NCBI GenBank assembly: GCA_937121175.1
Contig: CAKZKD010000011.1
Coordinates: forward strand, 25,319-89,318
Direction: 5' to 3'
Source: an uncultured Flavobacteriales bacterium
Lineage (GTDB): Bacteria > Bacteroidota > Bacteroidia > Flavobacteriales_G > Salibacteraceae
Length of the DNA stretch: 64,000 bases
Position 1 is the stretch's first letter. Each line of letters opens with the position of its first letter. The translations under genes were made by a program, and so were the position numbers. This document shows positions 19,801 to 27,462 of the stretch, piece after piece. The notes under the pieces were generated by a model. The model was not told the origin of the DNA, did no database searches, and was given only the letters and a program-made list of their open reading frames with translations.

Positions 19801-21477
19801 TTGGTCCAGATACCAAACATTGAACTTGAACCCATCCTTTTTTACTCGATAAGCTCCAATTGAGTAAATATTTTTCATCATCAAATCCCACATTGGAATC
19901 TTAGTGTTTAATTCAGTACTCTTCAACATTTTCACCAAAAGTGGTTTTGGTTGTGCAACTTCGTTCGAGAATTCACCAACACGAAATATTTCTCCATTCA
20001 ATGTGTATTCATAGGCTACTGATAGTACTTGATTGGAATTAATTTGCTGCTTAAGTGAGATATAACCCAACTGAGCATTCAATTCGTAATCATTAGGCCC
20101 AAGTAATCTGGCCAATTCTACTTTCTGAAAATCTAATCGAGGATCTAAACCCATCTCGGCTTGTAAAACTGGGATGGTTCTTTCTATAGTCCTACCGTCA
20201 ATTCCACCCATATTATTGAATACATCAGCGTAAAGGTTATTGGATTGATTGTCAACTATTCCCGCACCTCTTGGGTTAGGCCGAACTACATATCCGGAGG
20301 TCGGAGAAGGGTTATTACCACCTCTGTAAACAAAATCTGGATTGGCTGTCGCTAAATCCTGAAATGCAATAATATCACGCGCCGTTGGATCGGTACGGGT
20401 ATTTGTTACCCAAACTTCTATTCGAGTCACCACATAGGCGGATTGCAAAAACAAAGGATCAGCGATTGCAGCTTCATAATTGTTTCGAAACAATTCATTA
20501 AGGAAAAAGTGTTTGTTTGCTTCATAGTTATCTCCCCTAACCTCAAACTCGCTAATTTGTGCGCCTCCTTTAGATTCTACTTCACTCTTTTGGCCTCTGT
20601 CTTGCGACAATACGGTTGTCATAGTCAATCTCCCAAATTTGGTTTTGGCCTTAACTCCAAACAAACTTTGGCTACCGGTAATAAGTTGACTATTTAGAGG
20701 CATGGAAACGTTTCCGAGTTCTACTTTTTGAAGAATTTCGTCTTCGTAACCTGTATATTCTATTTTAAATTGATTTTGAAAATCGAAAGTTGCTTGCGTA
20801 TTGTAGTTGGCACTTACCTTTAATTTATCCCCAATGTTTCCGATTAGGTTTAGCTGCATATTTTGGTCAAACTGGAAAGTAGTTATTCTTCGGCTTCGAA
20901 TTGGTATTACCGGATTGTCTGTCTTAGAAATTCTTCCTCCAAATGAAACTTCTGCTGAACCTGAAGGACGAATGTCGATATTATTACCTCCAAAAATTCT
21001 ATCGAATGTTCTGGATTTAATCTTCAACTGCGGTGCAAATGGAGTATTTCCACCCTCCTCTTCAAATTCTTTTTCCGCTGATTTTTTATCCTTCCAATAA
21101 TCCGACATGCTTTTCTTTTTCTGCATTTCGAGGTATTCATCAAAATCCATGTAAGAGGGTGGCTTATAATCTATTCGATCCCCCATCTTTTGCTGAACTT
21201 CATACTTACCAGTCTCTGGATTGTACTTTACTGATGACTTTATATTTGAAGGGTCCTTCAAATCCATTTTTGAAGGTTCTGCACCCGTTTCTGGAGAATT
21301 AGAAATGGGATATTTTAGGTCAATTTTATCAGAATCACCTGAGTCTATGGGCAGTATTTGGTAGTCAAAATTTAGGCTGTATTTATCTGGCTTTACCTCA
21401 GAATGAATCCGGCCAAATAAAAATATGGGCAAAAAGCCCAAAAATATGAGTGCGTTGCTACGCCAGTTTAACCACAC
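13897..21477 (-). CDS. sprA: SprA, outer-membrane translocon of the type IX secretion system
   Basis: SprA (Sov in Porphyromonas) forms the giant single-chain beta-barrel through which T9SS cargo passes the outer membrane, and is needed for gliding in Flavobacteria. The 2526-residue length, an N-terminal signal segment (NALIFLGFLPIFLFG) and the whole order of features fit: early linker with Lys/Asp/Glu-rich segments, repeated barrel strands, the RISKTDNPVIPIRSRR area, DEGNAYIDDFEGSQNTIDLR near residue 850 and a final strand ending FGVSFRFTIS. A low-complexity basic/acidic patch near residues 1975-2030 would be an extracellular or periplasmic loop. The start is GTG at 21477, 19 bases after ruvA. 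A cargo protein with a T9SS sorting domain occurs at 60795-62111. Confidence 0.96.
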   Translation of the reverse strand: MWLNWRSNALIFLGFLPIFLFGRIHSEVKPDKYSLNFDYQILPIDSGDSDKIDLKYPISNSPETGAEPSKMDLKDPSNIKSSVKYNPETGKYEVQQKMGDRIDYKPPSYMDFDEYLEMQKKKSMSDYWKDKKSAEKEFEEEGGNTPFAPQLKIKSRTFDRIFGGNNIDIRPSGSAEVSFGGRISKTDNPVIPIRSRRITTFQFDQNMQLNLIGNIGDKLKVSANYNTQATFDFQNQFKIEYTGYEDEILQKVELGNVSMPLNSQLITGSQSLFGVKAKTKFGRLTMTTVLSQDRGQKSEVESKGGAQISEFEVRGDNYEANKHFFLNELFRNNYEAAIADPLFLQSAYVVTRIEVWVTNTRTDPTARDIIAFQDLATANPDFVYRGGNNPSPTSGYVVRPNPRGAGIVDNQSNNLYADVFNNMGGIDGRTIERTIPVLQAEMGLDPRLDFQKVELARLLGPNDYELNAQLGYISLKQQINSNQVLSVAYEYTLNGEIFRVGEFSNEVAQPKPLLVKMLKSTELNTKIPMWDLMMKNIYSIGAYRVKKDGFKFNVWYLDQDKGVDINFIPQPELNDNSLVQLLGMDVVNFNGQPSQDGLFDFVPNITINTNTGRVIIPKLEPFGDGMRDAIQAKTNNETRTDELMEIYGFDSLYDNTQADAKVRFPERNRFSLKGQYQSESSNEISLNALNVPEGSVTVTAGGRQLTENQDYTVDYTLGRVKIINQSIIESGVPVKVALESNQLFAQQQKSFFGHRMDFQVADNFVVGGSLLHLWERPLSQKVDIGYEPISNWVYGIDATYDTELPWLTRVIDAIPLIDTKETSSLSVSGEFAQILPGHSKAIGDEGNAYIDDFEGSQNTIDLRSFTNWFLASTPKFQGDEFPEGELFNKKASGFNRAKMSWRIVDPLFYTNDAPPGTNDEITLSNHFMRQVLETEIFPNKEIAAGTPTNTTVLDLSLYPSERGMYNFDVDGTEDGRRFSAGTGADGSLLQPDTRWGGIMRRIDQNDFEAANVEYIQFWMMDPYNEDYEGAPQSGKLYFNLGNVSEDVMTDGLNLYEQLLPDNAEEATTIENDSNSVWGRTTQGTPFADGFDNLAGTRQFQDAGLDGLPGITDDGSTPELDFYEDFITEISNVITDPSPEAQAELERLQADPSSDDYRFFRDDDYDDAELNILDRYKNFNGTEGNSPTEEIYREQNAAGYSTASSIRPDKEDINADNIVNPVEAYYQYAVDISENAISPDNIGANFISDALTTTVTTADGRKREITWYQFRIPVRTPKKTRHGEISDFRSIRFMRMFMKGFSNPMHLRFARLELVRGEWRKYLGEIDNNPEGITTDSEIDFQVGAVNIEENASKKPVNYVLPPDIQREQNINTTNLQQVNEQALQMTVCGLDDGQGVSSFRNVQLDLRQYGTLKMFVHASSLAESDPIESGDVNVFIRLGTDFTNHYYEYEIPVQITPEGVYNTEVQSSQREVWPLANDIEIDLNVLTDLKLERDKVILDGGSETNRRRRFFGTYKTGTIYVVGNPNLGEVQTVMIGIRNPRKTPTSENDDGLPKCAEVWVNELRMSNFDQTKGWATIGNANLKMADLVNFNVTAGMSTPGWGSIDQIVAERQQETKKQFSTTAAMNLDKFLPKDWGVKVPMYASYGVEIEEPRYSPLAPDIEFQDYVEAWETPQQRDSVKLITQDRLVRRSVNFTNVRKEKSTKEGKKPMPYDISNFSATYAWSEELRTNFETERDLTRNQKLALTYQYGLSPKAIKPLSKVKFLKESDYLKLAREMNFYLLPKSFSMTSSMNRLYNAYKIRNNNPGLTARLPEFYNKNFTWSRNYNFKYDITKNLGYTFTANNNALIIEPEGPAERARNDSRPTELIEEGQQAGYWDHWKDSVWNNISRLGTNMNYNHNSAFNYKIPLDKIPATDWINSTLDYSAGYTWTRAPLGRDTADYKFGDTTTSQLGNTIQNNNSISLSNSLNLRKLYTKSDYLKGVQTRQRRHQQQKARERAQKERDKEAQKELTENADGEEAEEKPKKKKNVNKYTVTDRAAKLLMSFTNANVAYQKGKGMLVPGFRPQSQYIGGDWGNEFNGAPGLGFLFGKQSGFGPGDTLQFWEHASREDWLVRNPNLNNQISLMNSNRVTLRATAEPIRDVRINFTASYNKTQNETFFYRYQRELQPDSSFGDWGWQEQSSVLAGNYTVSYNMIRTSLVRDRDEDNGNAIFDKMLEYREQMAKRVVESSEIGLASQGESEQYEDYPDGFGPTSADVLIPAFLAAYSGGSPNTQRLNVLDVLPKINWRITYNGLSKIPALKKYFKTVTTSSGYTSNLTVGGYINNQRYPTDQQFADLDNLSDDLKESILQDIVERDLDSNFIGRHQFNSVTLSEQFSPLVNFDFQFKNGVSARAEYKTGRTVALNVGTGQILEQKNRTYTVGAGYSFPLALPWQINGKKLNSDLKLRADGSYRENRAMVRTIQNNEHTPTSGQNVFSLKITGDYALSTNLNLRLFYDYVLNIPVISNSFKTSNTNFGVSFRFTIS

Positions 21478-21496
21478 AACGAGCGAATCGTAGTAT

Positions 21497-22081
21497 TTAT
21501 AATTGCTTTAAAGCTTCTTTAATTACCTGTTCTACAGTGAGTTCCGAAGATTGTCCTCTGTAGATTTTCTGCAATACCTTGGCGCTTCGGTTTCTATCGA
21601 ACCCAAGAACTGCGAGGGCGGATAACGCCTCTTCCTTAGTTGTATTGTCCTCAAGTGAAGAAATTTCTAACTGTGGTATGTCTTTAGCAACTTTATCTTT
21701 TAAATCAATAACGATTCGTTGGGCTGTCTTTGCTCCAATTCCTTTAATACTCTTTAGCAAATCGACATTTTCATTGGCAATTGCAGCAATAACATCTTCT
21801 GATTTATAAGAGGATAAAATTATTCTGGCAGTGTTTGGCCCAATTCCCGAAACAGAAATCAAATGGCGAAACAACTGTCGCTCTTGTGGCCCGGCAAATC
21901 CGTATAGTGAATGAGCGTCTTCACGAACTACCATGTGGGTGAATAATTTGCACGATTCAGAGTTACCCATTCCTTCGAAAGTCTGCAACGAAATATTCAC
22001 ATAATAACCCACTCCGTTGCATTCCACCACTGCGTAAGCCGGATTTTTTTCAATTAACCTACCATTCAGAAATTCGATCAT
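21497..22081 (-). CDS. ruvA: Holliday junction branch migration subunit RuvA
   Basis: RuvA binds four-way DNA junctions as a tetramer and loads RuvB for branch migration. The 194-residue protein has the N-terminal OB domain (MIEFLNGRLIEKNPAYAVVE), the helix-hairpin-helix motifs (SVSGIGPNTARIIL and SIKGIGAKTAQRIVIDLKDK) and the C-terminal domain III (EEALSALAVLGFDRNRSAKV) that contacts RuvB. It overlaps the maeB gene by 4 bases (ATGA), so it is translationally coupled. RuvB is encoded separately at 29883-30905. Confidence 0.96.
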   Translation of the reverse strand: MIEFLNGRLIEKNPAYAVVECNGVGYYVNISLQTFEGMGNSESCKLFTHMVVREDAHSLYGFAGPQERQLFRHLISVSGIGPNTARIILSSYKSEDVIAAIANENVDLLKSIKGIGAKTAQRIVIDLKDKVAKDIPQLEISSLEDNTTKEEALSALAVLGFDRNRSAKVLQKIYRGQSSELTVEQVIKEALKQL

Positions 22082-24387
22082 AGAACTGTTCTCTTTGCTT
22101 TTTTATACTCTTGAATTTTGTGACTTCTTTGCTGAGCATCAACCGCTGCAATGGTTACCATATTTACAATTTCCCGAACCGAACTGCCTAGTTGTAGCAC
22201 GTGAACTGGTTTTTTCATACCCAACAAAACAGGACCCATGGTTTCTACATCACTAACTTCCTGCATCAATTTGTACGCAATATTTCCTGAAGCAAGGTTT
22301 GGAAATATCAACGTATTTACTCGGTGCTTAGACAATAATGAGAACGGAAAAAGTTCACCAGTAAGATCTCTATTCAAGGCGAAATTTGCTTGAATTTCTC
22401 CATCTACAATAATGTCAGGATGGTTTTTATGTAAAATTCGAACTGCCTCTTGAACTTTTTTAGAATCCTCCCCATCCGAAGATCCAAAATTTGAATAGCT
22501 CAGTAACGCGATTCTGGGTTTCAGTTTATACCCTCGAATTGCTTCTGCCGTAAGTACGGTTATGTTAACCAATTCTTGAGCAGTTGGATTAAAATTAATG
22601 GTTGTATCCGCTAAAAACAATGGCCCTTTTTTGGTGTTTAGAATATACATTCCTGTAATGTTCTTGTGCTTTGCTTGAGAGCCAATTATTTGCAAAGCTG
22701 GGCGTAACGTATCTGGGTAGTTTCTTGTAATTCCAGAAATAAACGCATCTGCCTCACCCCATCTCACCAATGCCGTTCCGAAATAATTTCGTTCGCGCAT
22801 TATTTTTTTGGCTTCGTGAAGGGTATATCCTTTTCGCTGGCGTAATTCATAGAAGTTTTGACCAAATTTGTTTCTAAGCTCTTCCTGCTTTCTACTTCGT
22901 GGGTCTAATATTGGAACGTCATCCAAATCCAATTCATAGGTTTCAATCAATTCTTTGATTTTAACCACCTTACCCAACAAAATTGGTTCGGCAATGCCTT
23001 CGTCACGAACGATTTGAGCGGCTTTTAGAATCTTGTAATTATCGGCTTCTGCAAAAACCACTTTTTGCGGGTCTTTTCTTGCACGATCAACCAGGCTAGT
23101 AACGATTTTATTATCAAGACCCAAACGTTGCTCCAGTTCTTCTATGTACTTGTCCCAATCTTTTATAGGCTTTTTGGCAACTCCTGAATCCATTGCGGCT
23201 TTAGCAACAGCAGGAGAAACCCTAGTGATTAGTCTGTGGTCCATTGGTTTTGGAATTATGTATTCAGTACCAAAAGATAGAATTTTTTCCTTGTAAACAA
23301 TGTTTACCTCTTCCGGAACCATCTCCTTGGCCAACTCAGCAATAGCTTTTACTGCGGCCAGTTTCATTTCTTCATTTATAGCCGTGGCTTGAACATCGAG
23401 CGCTCCTCTAAATATAAAAGGAAACCCAAGTACATTGTTCACTTGATTAGGATGATCTGACCGACCAGTAGCGACAATAATGTCTTCTCTAACCGAAATA
23501 GCATCAGCATAAGGGATCTCTGGGTTTGGATTTGCCAAAGCGAACACTATACAGTCTTTTGCCATGCTCTTCACCATCTTTTTAGACACCAAATCGGCAC
23601 GTGACAAGCCAAGAAAAACATCTGCATTTACCAAAGCGTCTTCCAAAGTATTGGCCTCAACTTCATTAGCAAAGCGTGCTTTACTTTCAGCTAAATCTCC
23701 GCGTGAGGTTTTAATTACTCCTTTGCTATCGCACATGATTAAATTTTTGTGCTGAGCGCCCAAAGCAATGTATAAAGTTGCACAGGATATTGCACTGGCT
23801 CCAGCACCACTAACAACAATTTTTACATCCTCAATTTTTTTGTTGCTAAGTTCTAGTGCATTCAAAAGCGCTGCCGCAGAAATAATTGCCGTTCCATGCT
23901 GGTCATCATGCATAACAGGAATATCGAGTTCTTCTTTTAATCTTCTTTCAATCTCAAAAGCTTCTGGTGCTTTTATATCCTCAAGGTTTATCCCTCCAAA
24001 GGTCGGTGCAATATTTTTAACCGTATTCACGAATTCATCAACGTCAGTCGCATCCACTTCAATATCAAACACGTCAATATCAGCAAAGATTTTGAACAAC
24101 AGTCCTTTCCCTTCCATTACAGGCTTGGAAGCAGCTGGACCAATGTCTCCAAGACCCAAGACCGCTGTTCCATTAGAAATTACGGCAACTAAATTTCCTT
24201 TTGCGGTATAATCAAAAACAGTTTCAGGTTTATCAGCGATTTCTAAACAAGGTTCTGCAACACCTGGCGAATAAGCTAAACTTAAATCTCGCTGCGAAGA
24301 ATATGGTTTTGAAGGCTTTACTTCAATCTTCCCTTTTCTTCCTTGTGAATGATAATCTAGAGCTTCTTGCTTCCTTGTTTTACGCAT
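22078..24387 (-). CDS. maeB: NADP-dependent malic enzyme with C-terminal phosphotransacetylase-like domain
   Basis: MaeB decarboxylates malate to pyruvate and makes NADPH. The 769 residues split into a malic enzyme part (about 1-420) and a PTA-like regulatory part (about 430-769). Visible features are SLAYSPGVAEPC with the conserved substrate loop, TAKGNLVAVISNGTAVLGLG, the metal-site stretch VMHDDQHGTAIISAAALLNA, the Rossmann motif VVSGAGASAISCA and the late PTA region with NFGSSDGEDSKKVQEAVRIL and GPVLLGMKKPVHVLQLGSS. In characterised MaeB proteins the PTA domain senses acetyl-CoA and is not an active transferase. It is the first gene of the minus-strand run leading to ruvA and sprA. Confidence 0.95.
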   Translation of the reverse strand: MRKTRKQEALDYHSQGRKGKIEVKPSKPYSSQRDLSLAYSPGVAEPCLEIADKPETVFDYTAKGNLVAVISNGTAVLGLGDIGPAASKPVMEGKGLLFKIFADIDVFDIEVDATDVDEFVNTVKNIAPTFGGINLEDIKAPEAFEIERRLKEELDIPVMHDDQHGTAIISAAALLNALELSNKKIEDVKIVVSGAGASAISCATLYIALGAQHKNLIMCDSKGVIKTSRGDLAESKARFANEVEANTLEDALVNADVFLGLSRADLVSKKMVKSMAKDCIVFALANPNPEIPYADAISVREDIIVATGRSDHPNQVNNVLGFPFIFRGALDVQATAINEEMKLAAVKAIAELAKEMVPEEVNIVYKEKILSFGTEYIIPKPMDHRLITRVSPAVAKAAMDSGVAKKPIKDWDKYIEELEQRLGLDNKIVTSLVDRARKDPQKVVFAEADNYKILKAAQIVRDEGIAEPILLGKVVKIKELIETYELDLDDVPILDPRSRKQEELRNKFGQNFYELRQRKGYTLHEAKKIMRERNYFGTALVRWGEADAFISGITRNYPDTLRPALQIIGSQAKHKNITGMYILNTKKGPLFLADTTINFNPTAQELVNITVLTAEAIRGYKLKPRIALLSYSNFGSSDGEDSKKVQEAVRILHKNHPDIIVDGEIQANFALNRDLTGELFPFSLLSKHRVNTLIFPNLASGNIAYKLMQEVSDVETMGPVLLGMKKPVHVLQLGSSVREIVNMVTIAAVDAQQRSHKIQEYKKAKRTVL

Positions 24388-24485
24388 AAAAGTAAAGTCA
24401 AATTAAGCCCGTAAAAGTAATACTTTGGTTTCCTTTGAGGAGTTGAAAAGCTGACTGTGTTGGGAGTAATCTAAAAATTAAAGAA

Positions 24486-25169
24486 ATGAAAATAGTGGTA
24501 TTCAGCGGCGCAGGAATTTCTGCAGAAAGTGGCATTTCTACCTTTAGAGACAACGGGGGATTATGGGACAAATTCAAGATTGAAGATGTGGCAACTCCGG
24601 ATGCATTTAGCAAAAACCCGGAGTTGGTACTGGAATTCTACAATGAACGTAGAAAAAATATTTCGGAGGTAAATCCAAATGCGGCGCATATTACCATTAC
24701 AAAACTTGAGCAAAAATTTGATGTTACCATTATCACTCAAAATATAGACGACCTGCACGAAAGGGCGGGTTCAAAAAATGTACTTCACTTGCACGGTTGT
24801 ATTACAGTTGCAAAAAGCTCTAAAATTGATGGGCATTATAAATATATCGCATACGACGATATTAAAATTGGAGATTTAGCAGAAGACTACTCCCAACTTC
24901 GTCCACACGTAGTTTGGTTTGGAGAGGAGGTTCCTGAATTAGAAAATGCTGCAGCGATAATTCAACAAGCTGACATTATGATTACGGTTGGAAGTTCGCT
25001 TAACGTATATCCGGCTGCGGGTTTAATACATGCATCTAAGACAGATTGCCAACATTTTGTAATAGACCCAAACGTGGAAGAATTAAAGCTACCTGAAAAT
25101 TTTACTCTGATTAAAAAAAATGCAGGTGAAGGGATGTCAGATTTGGTACAGCGTTTGACATTAGGCTGA
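24486..25169 (+). CDS. Sir2 family NAD-dependent deacylase without a zinc ribbon
   Basis: The 227-residue protein has the sirtuin NAD-binding core: SGAGISAESGISTFRDNGGL near 7-26, TQNIDDLHERAG near 84-95 and the catalytic HLHG at 101-104. It would remove acetyl or other acyl groups from lysines using NAD. The segment between HLHG and LRPHVVWFGEEVP, which in most sirtuins holds four zinc-binding Cys, has a single Cys (105) and none of the CxxC pairs. This zinc-less form is seen in Bacteroidota and other bacterial sirtuins, so it is a variant rather than damage. The gene is divergent from maeB, with 98 bases between them containing TACTTTGG, a near match to the -7 box. Confidence 0.9.
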   Translation: MKIVVFSGAGISAESGISTFRDNGGLWDKFKIEDVATPDAFSKNPELVLEFYNERRKNISEVNPNAAHITITKLEQKFDVTIITQNIDDLHERAGSKNVLHLHGCITVAKSSKIDGHYKYIAYDDIKIGDLAEDYSQLRPHVVWFGEEVPELENAAAIIQQADIMITVGSSLNVYPAAGLIHASKTDCQHFVIDPNVEELKLPENFTLIKKNAGEGMSDLVQRLTLG

Positions 25170-25246
25170 AAAACTTTTTATAATCTGAGATTGCGAATAA
25201 TGTTGAAGTGAAATCCTTAAATTCGTTGCCTCACAATTTTTAACAC

Positions 25247-25753
25247 ATGAAGAAATTAATTTTAATCGCGTTTGCAGCAGTCACAGCACTAACAACTGTT
25301 GGACAAACTAGAACTATACCTTCTATAGAATTACAAGATATCGATGGTAATTCATTTAATACCTCAGAAATTTTGAATGAAGGGAAACCAATTCTAATAA
25401 ATTTTTGGGCAACTTGGTGCAGCCCATGTAAGAGAGAACTAAATAACATTGCTGAAGTTTATGATGATTGGGTTGAAGAAACCGGTGTTGTGGTTTATGC
25501 TATTTCTATTGATGATGCACGTAACGCTCCAAAAGTAAAGCCGTATGTTGATGGTGTTGCATGGGATTATACGGTTCTGTTGGATGTTAACTCCGACTTT
25601 AGAAGACAAATGGGTGTTGTTAATGTACCACATTCCTTTTTGGTCGACAAAAATGGAAAAATCGTTCACCAGCACACTTCGTATCAGGAAGGTGATGAAA
25701 TTGAGCTTTACGAAAAAATAAAAAAACTTTCAAAAGGAGAAACACTAGACTAG
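25247..25753 (+). CDS. TlpA-like thioredoxin-fold disulfide oxidoreductase
   Basis: The 168-residue protein has a signal peptide (MKKLILIAFAAVTALTTVGQ) and one thioredoxin/AhpC-TSA domain with the redox motif NFWATWCSPCKREL near residues 61-74 and the cis-Pro region VVNVPHSFLVDKNGKIV. Such periplasmic proteins reduce or transfer disulfides. It is followed 31 bases later by a DUF6029-like barrel and an Omp28-like lipoprotein that itself has a CxxC thioredoxin-like start, suggesting an envelope redox or metal/thiol-handling unit. A hairpin terminator overlaps its last codons. Confidence 0.9.
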   Translation: MKKLILIAFAAVTALTTVGQTRTIPSIELQDIDGNSFNTSEILNEGKPILINFWATWCSPCKRELNNIAEVYDDWVEETGVVVYAISIDDARNAPKVKPYVDGVAWDYTVLLDVNSDFRRQMGVVNVPHSFLVDKNGKIVHQHTSYQEGDEIELYEKIKKLSKGETLD

Positions 25754-25767
25754 TGTTTCTTTTTTTT
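25739..25767 (+). terminator. Rho-independent terminator overlapping the tlpA-like stop codon
   Basis: A perfect 10-base stem GAAACACTAG / CTAGTGTTTC with a minimal loop is followed by eight Ts. The TAG stop codon of the thioredoxin-like gene lies inside the stem, and the next gene starts 18 bases after the T tract. It may reduce read-through into the downstream genes, or be partly suppressed by a ribosome finishing the upstream gene. Confidence 0.85.
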
Positions 25768-25784
25768 ATCTCTATACTCCCCGA

Positions 25785-27461
25785 ATGCTAAAACTCCGTT
25801 ACTTCATTGTATTTGTATCAACCTTACTTACCTATTCCAGTAATTTATTTGGCCAAAATGTTCTTCAAGAAGCGGCAAAAGATCCTCTTGAAGTTCATGG
25901 CAATTTTAACCTTACAGGTCAGTATTATTTGACGGATAGTGCAATTGCGGCTCCGCCTGTAACAGAAAAGTTTCTATATAATGGCTATGCCAACGTAATT
26001 GCAACCAAAGGAGCATTTACAGCAGGGCTTAGATATGAAAGTTATGAAAATGTCCTCCTTGGATTCGACCCACGTTTTCAGGGAAGTGGAATTCCTTATC
26101 GATATTTTGGATTTGACAACAAAGGATTGAGTATTACCGTTGGTAATTTCTACGAACAATTTGGCACTGGTATGCTTTTACGAGCCTATGAAGAACGAGA
26201 TTTAGGTTTGGATAATGCCATCGACGGTATTCGTATAAAGTATGACCTAGGAAATGGAATAAGAGTGAAAGGAATTGCCGGACGTCAGCGATTTTTCTTT
26301 GATAAGGGTCCTGGTATTCTGAGAGGGATTGATGGAGAAATTTACTTAAATGAGTTCTTATCTTCTTGGAAGGAGAATAAATTTAAACTTACCCTAGGCG
26401 CTAACTTTTTGAGTAAGTACCAAGAAGACAATAACCCCGACTTGGTTCTTCCCGAAAATGTAGGCTCATACAGTGGACGATTTACCGCGAGGTACAAGAA
26501 TTTCTCTCTCACGTCTGAATATTCCTACAAAGGAAACGATCCTTCGTTTGACAATGGATATATCTATAAAGAAGGGCAAGGACTTTTCGTTTCGGCGTCC
26601 TACTCCAAAAAGGGTTTTGGTATAAATTTAAGTGCTAAGCACATTGATAATATGAGTTTTAGAACTGACCGAGATGAATCATTGACCAACTTATTGACCA
26701 ACTTTTTACCGGCTTTAACTAAACAACATACCTATAACCTTGCAGCAACGCTTTATCCTTATGCAACCCAACCCACTGGTGAAGTTGCGTTTCAAGGAGA
26801 CGTAACCTTCCGATTAAAGAAAAAAACTTGGTATGGTGGTAAATATGGCACGCGTATTATGATTAATGGTTCTGCCGCATTTGGATTAGATTCAACTAGA
26901 CTAAATGATTTGGATAGTGCACGAAAAGGTTATACAGCAAATTTCTTTTCTCCTGGCGAGGAGGAGTACTTTCAGGATTTCAACATAACAATAGAAAGAA
27001 AGTTGAACAAAAAACTGAAGCTGAAGGGTATGTATATGAATATGATGGTGAATAATGACATTACTCAATACTCTGGACTAAACGGACCTTTTAAGGGCAA
27101 ACTATACGCAGATATTGCTGTATTAGATGTACTAGTGAAACTAAATCCTAAAAATTCAATTCGAACAGAACTTCAGGGACTTTGGTCTAAACAAGATATG
27201 GGTGATTGGGCAACATTAATTATTGAATACACATACTCTCCGCATTGGTTTGTGGCAGTGATGGATCAGTACAATTACGGAAATCCAGTAGAGAATAACC
27301 AATTGCATTATCCTTATGCAACCTTTGGCTATATCAAGGGAGCTAACCGGGTATCTATTGGTTACGGCCGTCAAAAGGCTGGGCTTTTCTGCGTCGGTGG
27401 TGTTTGTAGGGTTGTTCCATCATCAAATGGTATGTCAATTACCGTAACTTCAAGTTTTTAA
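25785..27461 (+). CDS. DUF6029-like outer-membrane protein
   Basis: The 558-residue protein has a signal peptide ending at SSNLFGQ and then a strand-rich body with many aromatic-Gly repeats typical of outer-membrane barrels (TVGNFYEQFGTGMLLRAYEE, GIRVKGIAGRQRFFF). I recognise it as the Bacteroidota family usually labelled DUF6029, which has no assigned function. The C-terminal part has a pair of Cys (FCVGGVCRVV) that could form a disulfide, interesting given the thioredoxin-like neighbours on both sides. It ends 1 base before the Omp28-like gene, so these two are co-translated. Confidence 0.75.
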   Translation: MLKLRYFIVFVSTLLTYSSNLFGQNVLQEAAKDPLEVHGNFNLTGQYYLTDSAIAAPPVTEKFLYNGYANVIATKGAFTAGLRYESYENVLLGFDPRFQGSGIPYRYFGFDNKGLSITVGNFYEQFGTGMLLRAYEERDLGLDNAIDGIRIKYDLGNGIRVKGIAGRQRFFFDKGPGILRGIDGEIYLNEFLSSWKENKFKLTLGANFLSKYQEDNNPDLVLPENVGSYSGRFTARYKNFSLTSEYSYKGNDPSFDNGYIYKEGQGLFVSASYSKKGFGINLSAKHIDNMSFRTDRDESLTNLLTNFLPALTKQHTYNLAATLYPYATQPTGEVAFQGDVTFRLKKKTWYGGKYGTRIMINGSAAFGLDSTRLNDLDSARKGYTANFFSPGEEEYFQDFNITIERKLNKKLKLKGMYMNMMVNNDITQYSGLNGPFKGKLYADIAVLDVLVKLNPKNSIRTELQGLWSKQDMGDWATLIIEYTYSPHWFVAVMDQYNYGNPVENNQLHYPYATFGYIKGANRVSIGYGRQKAGLFCVGGVCRVVPSSNGMSITVTSSF

Positions 27462-27462
27462 T

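Noticed and set aside
23768..24211. 147-residue Ser/Ala-rich frame on the plus strand inside maeB
   Set aside because: Antisense to conserved malic enzyme motifs; its composition is the mirror of the maeB codons.
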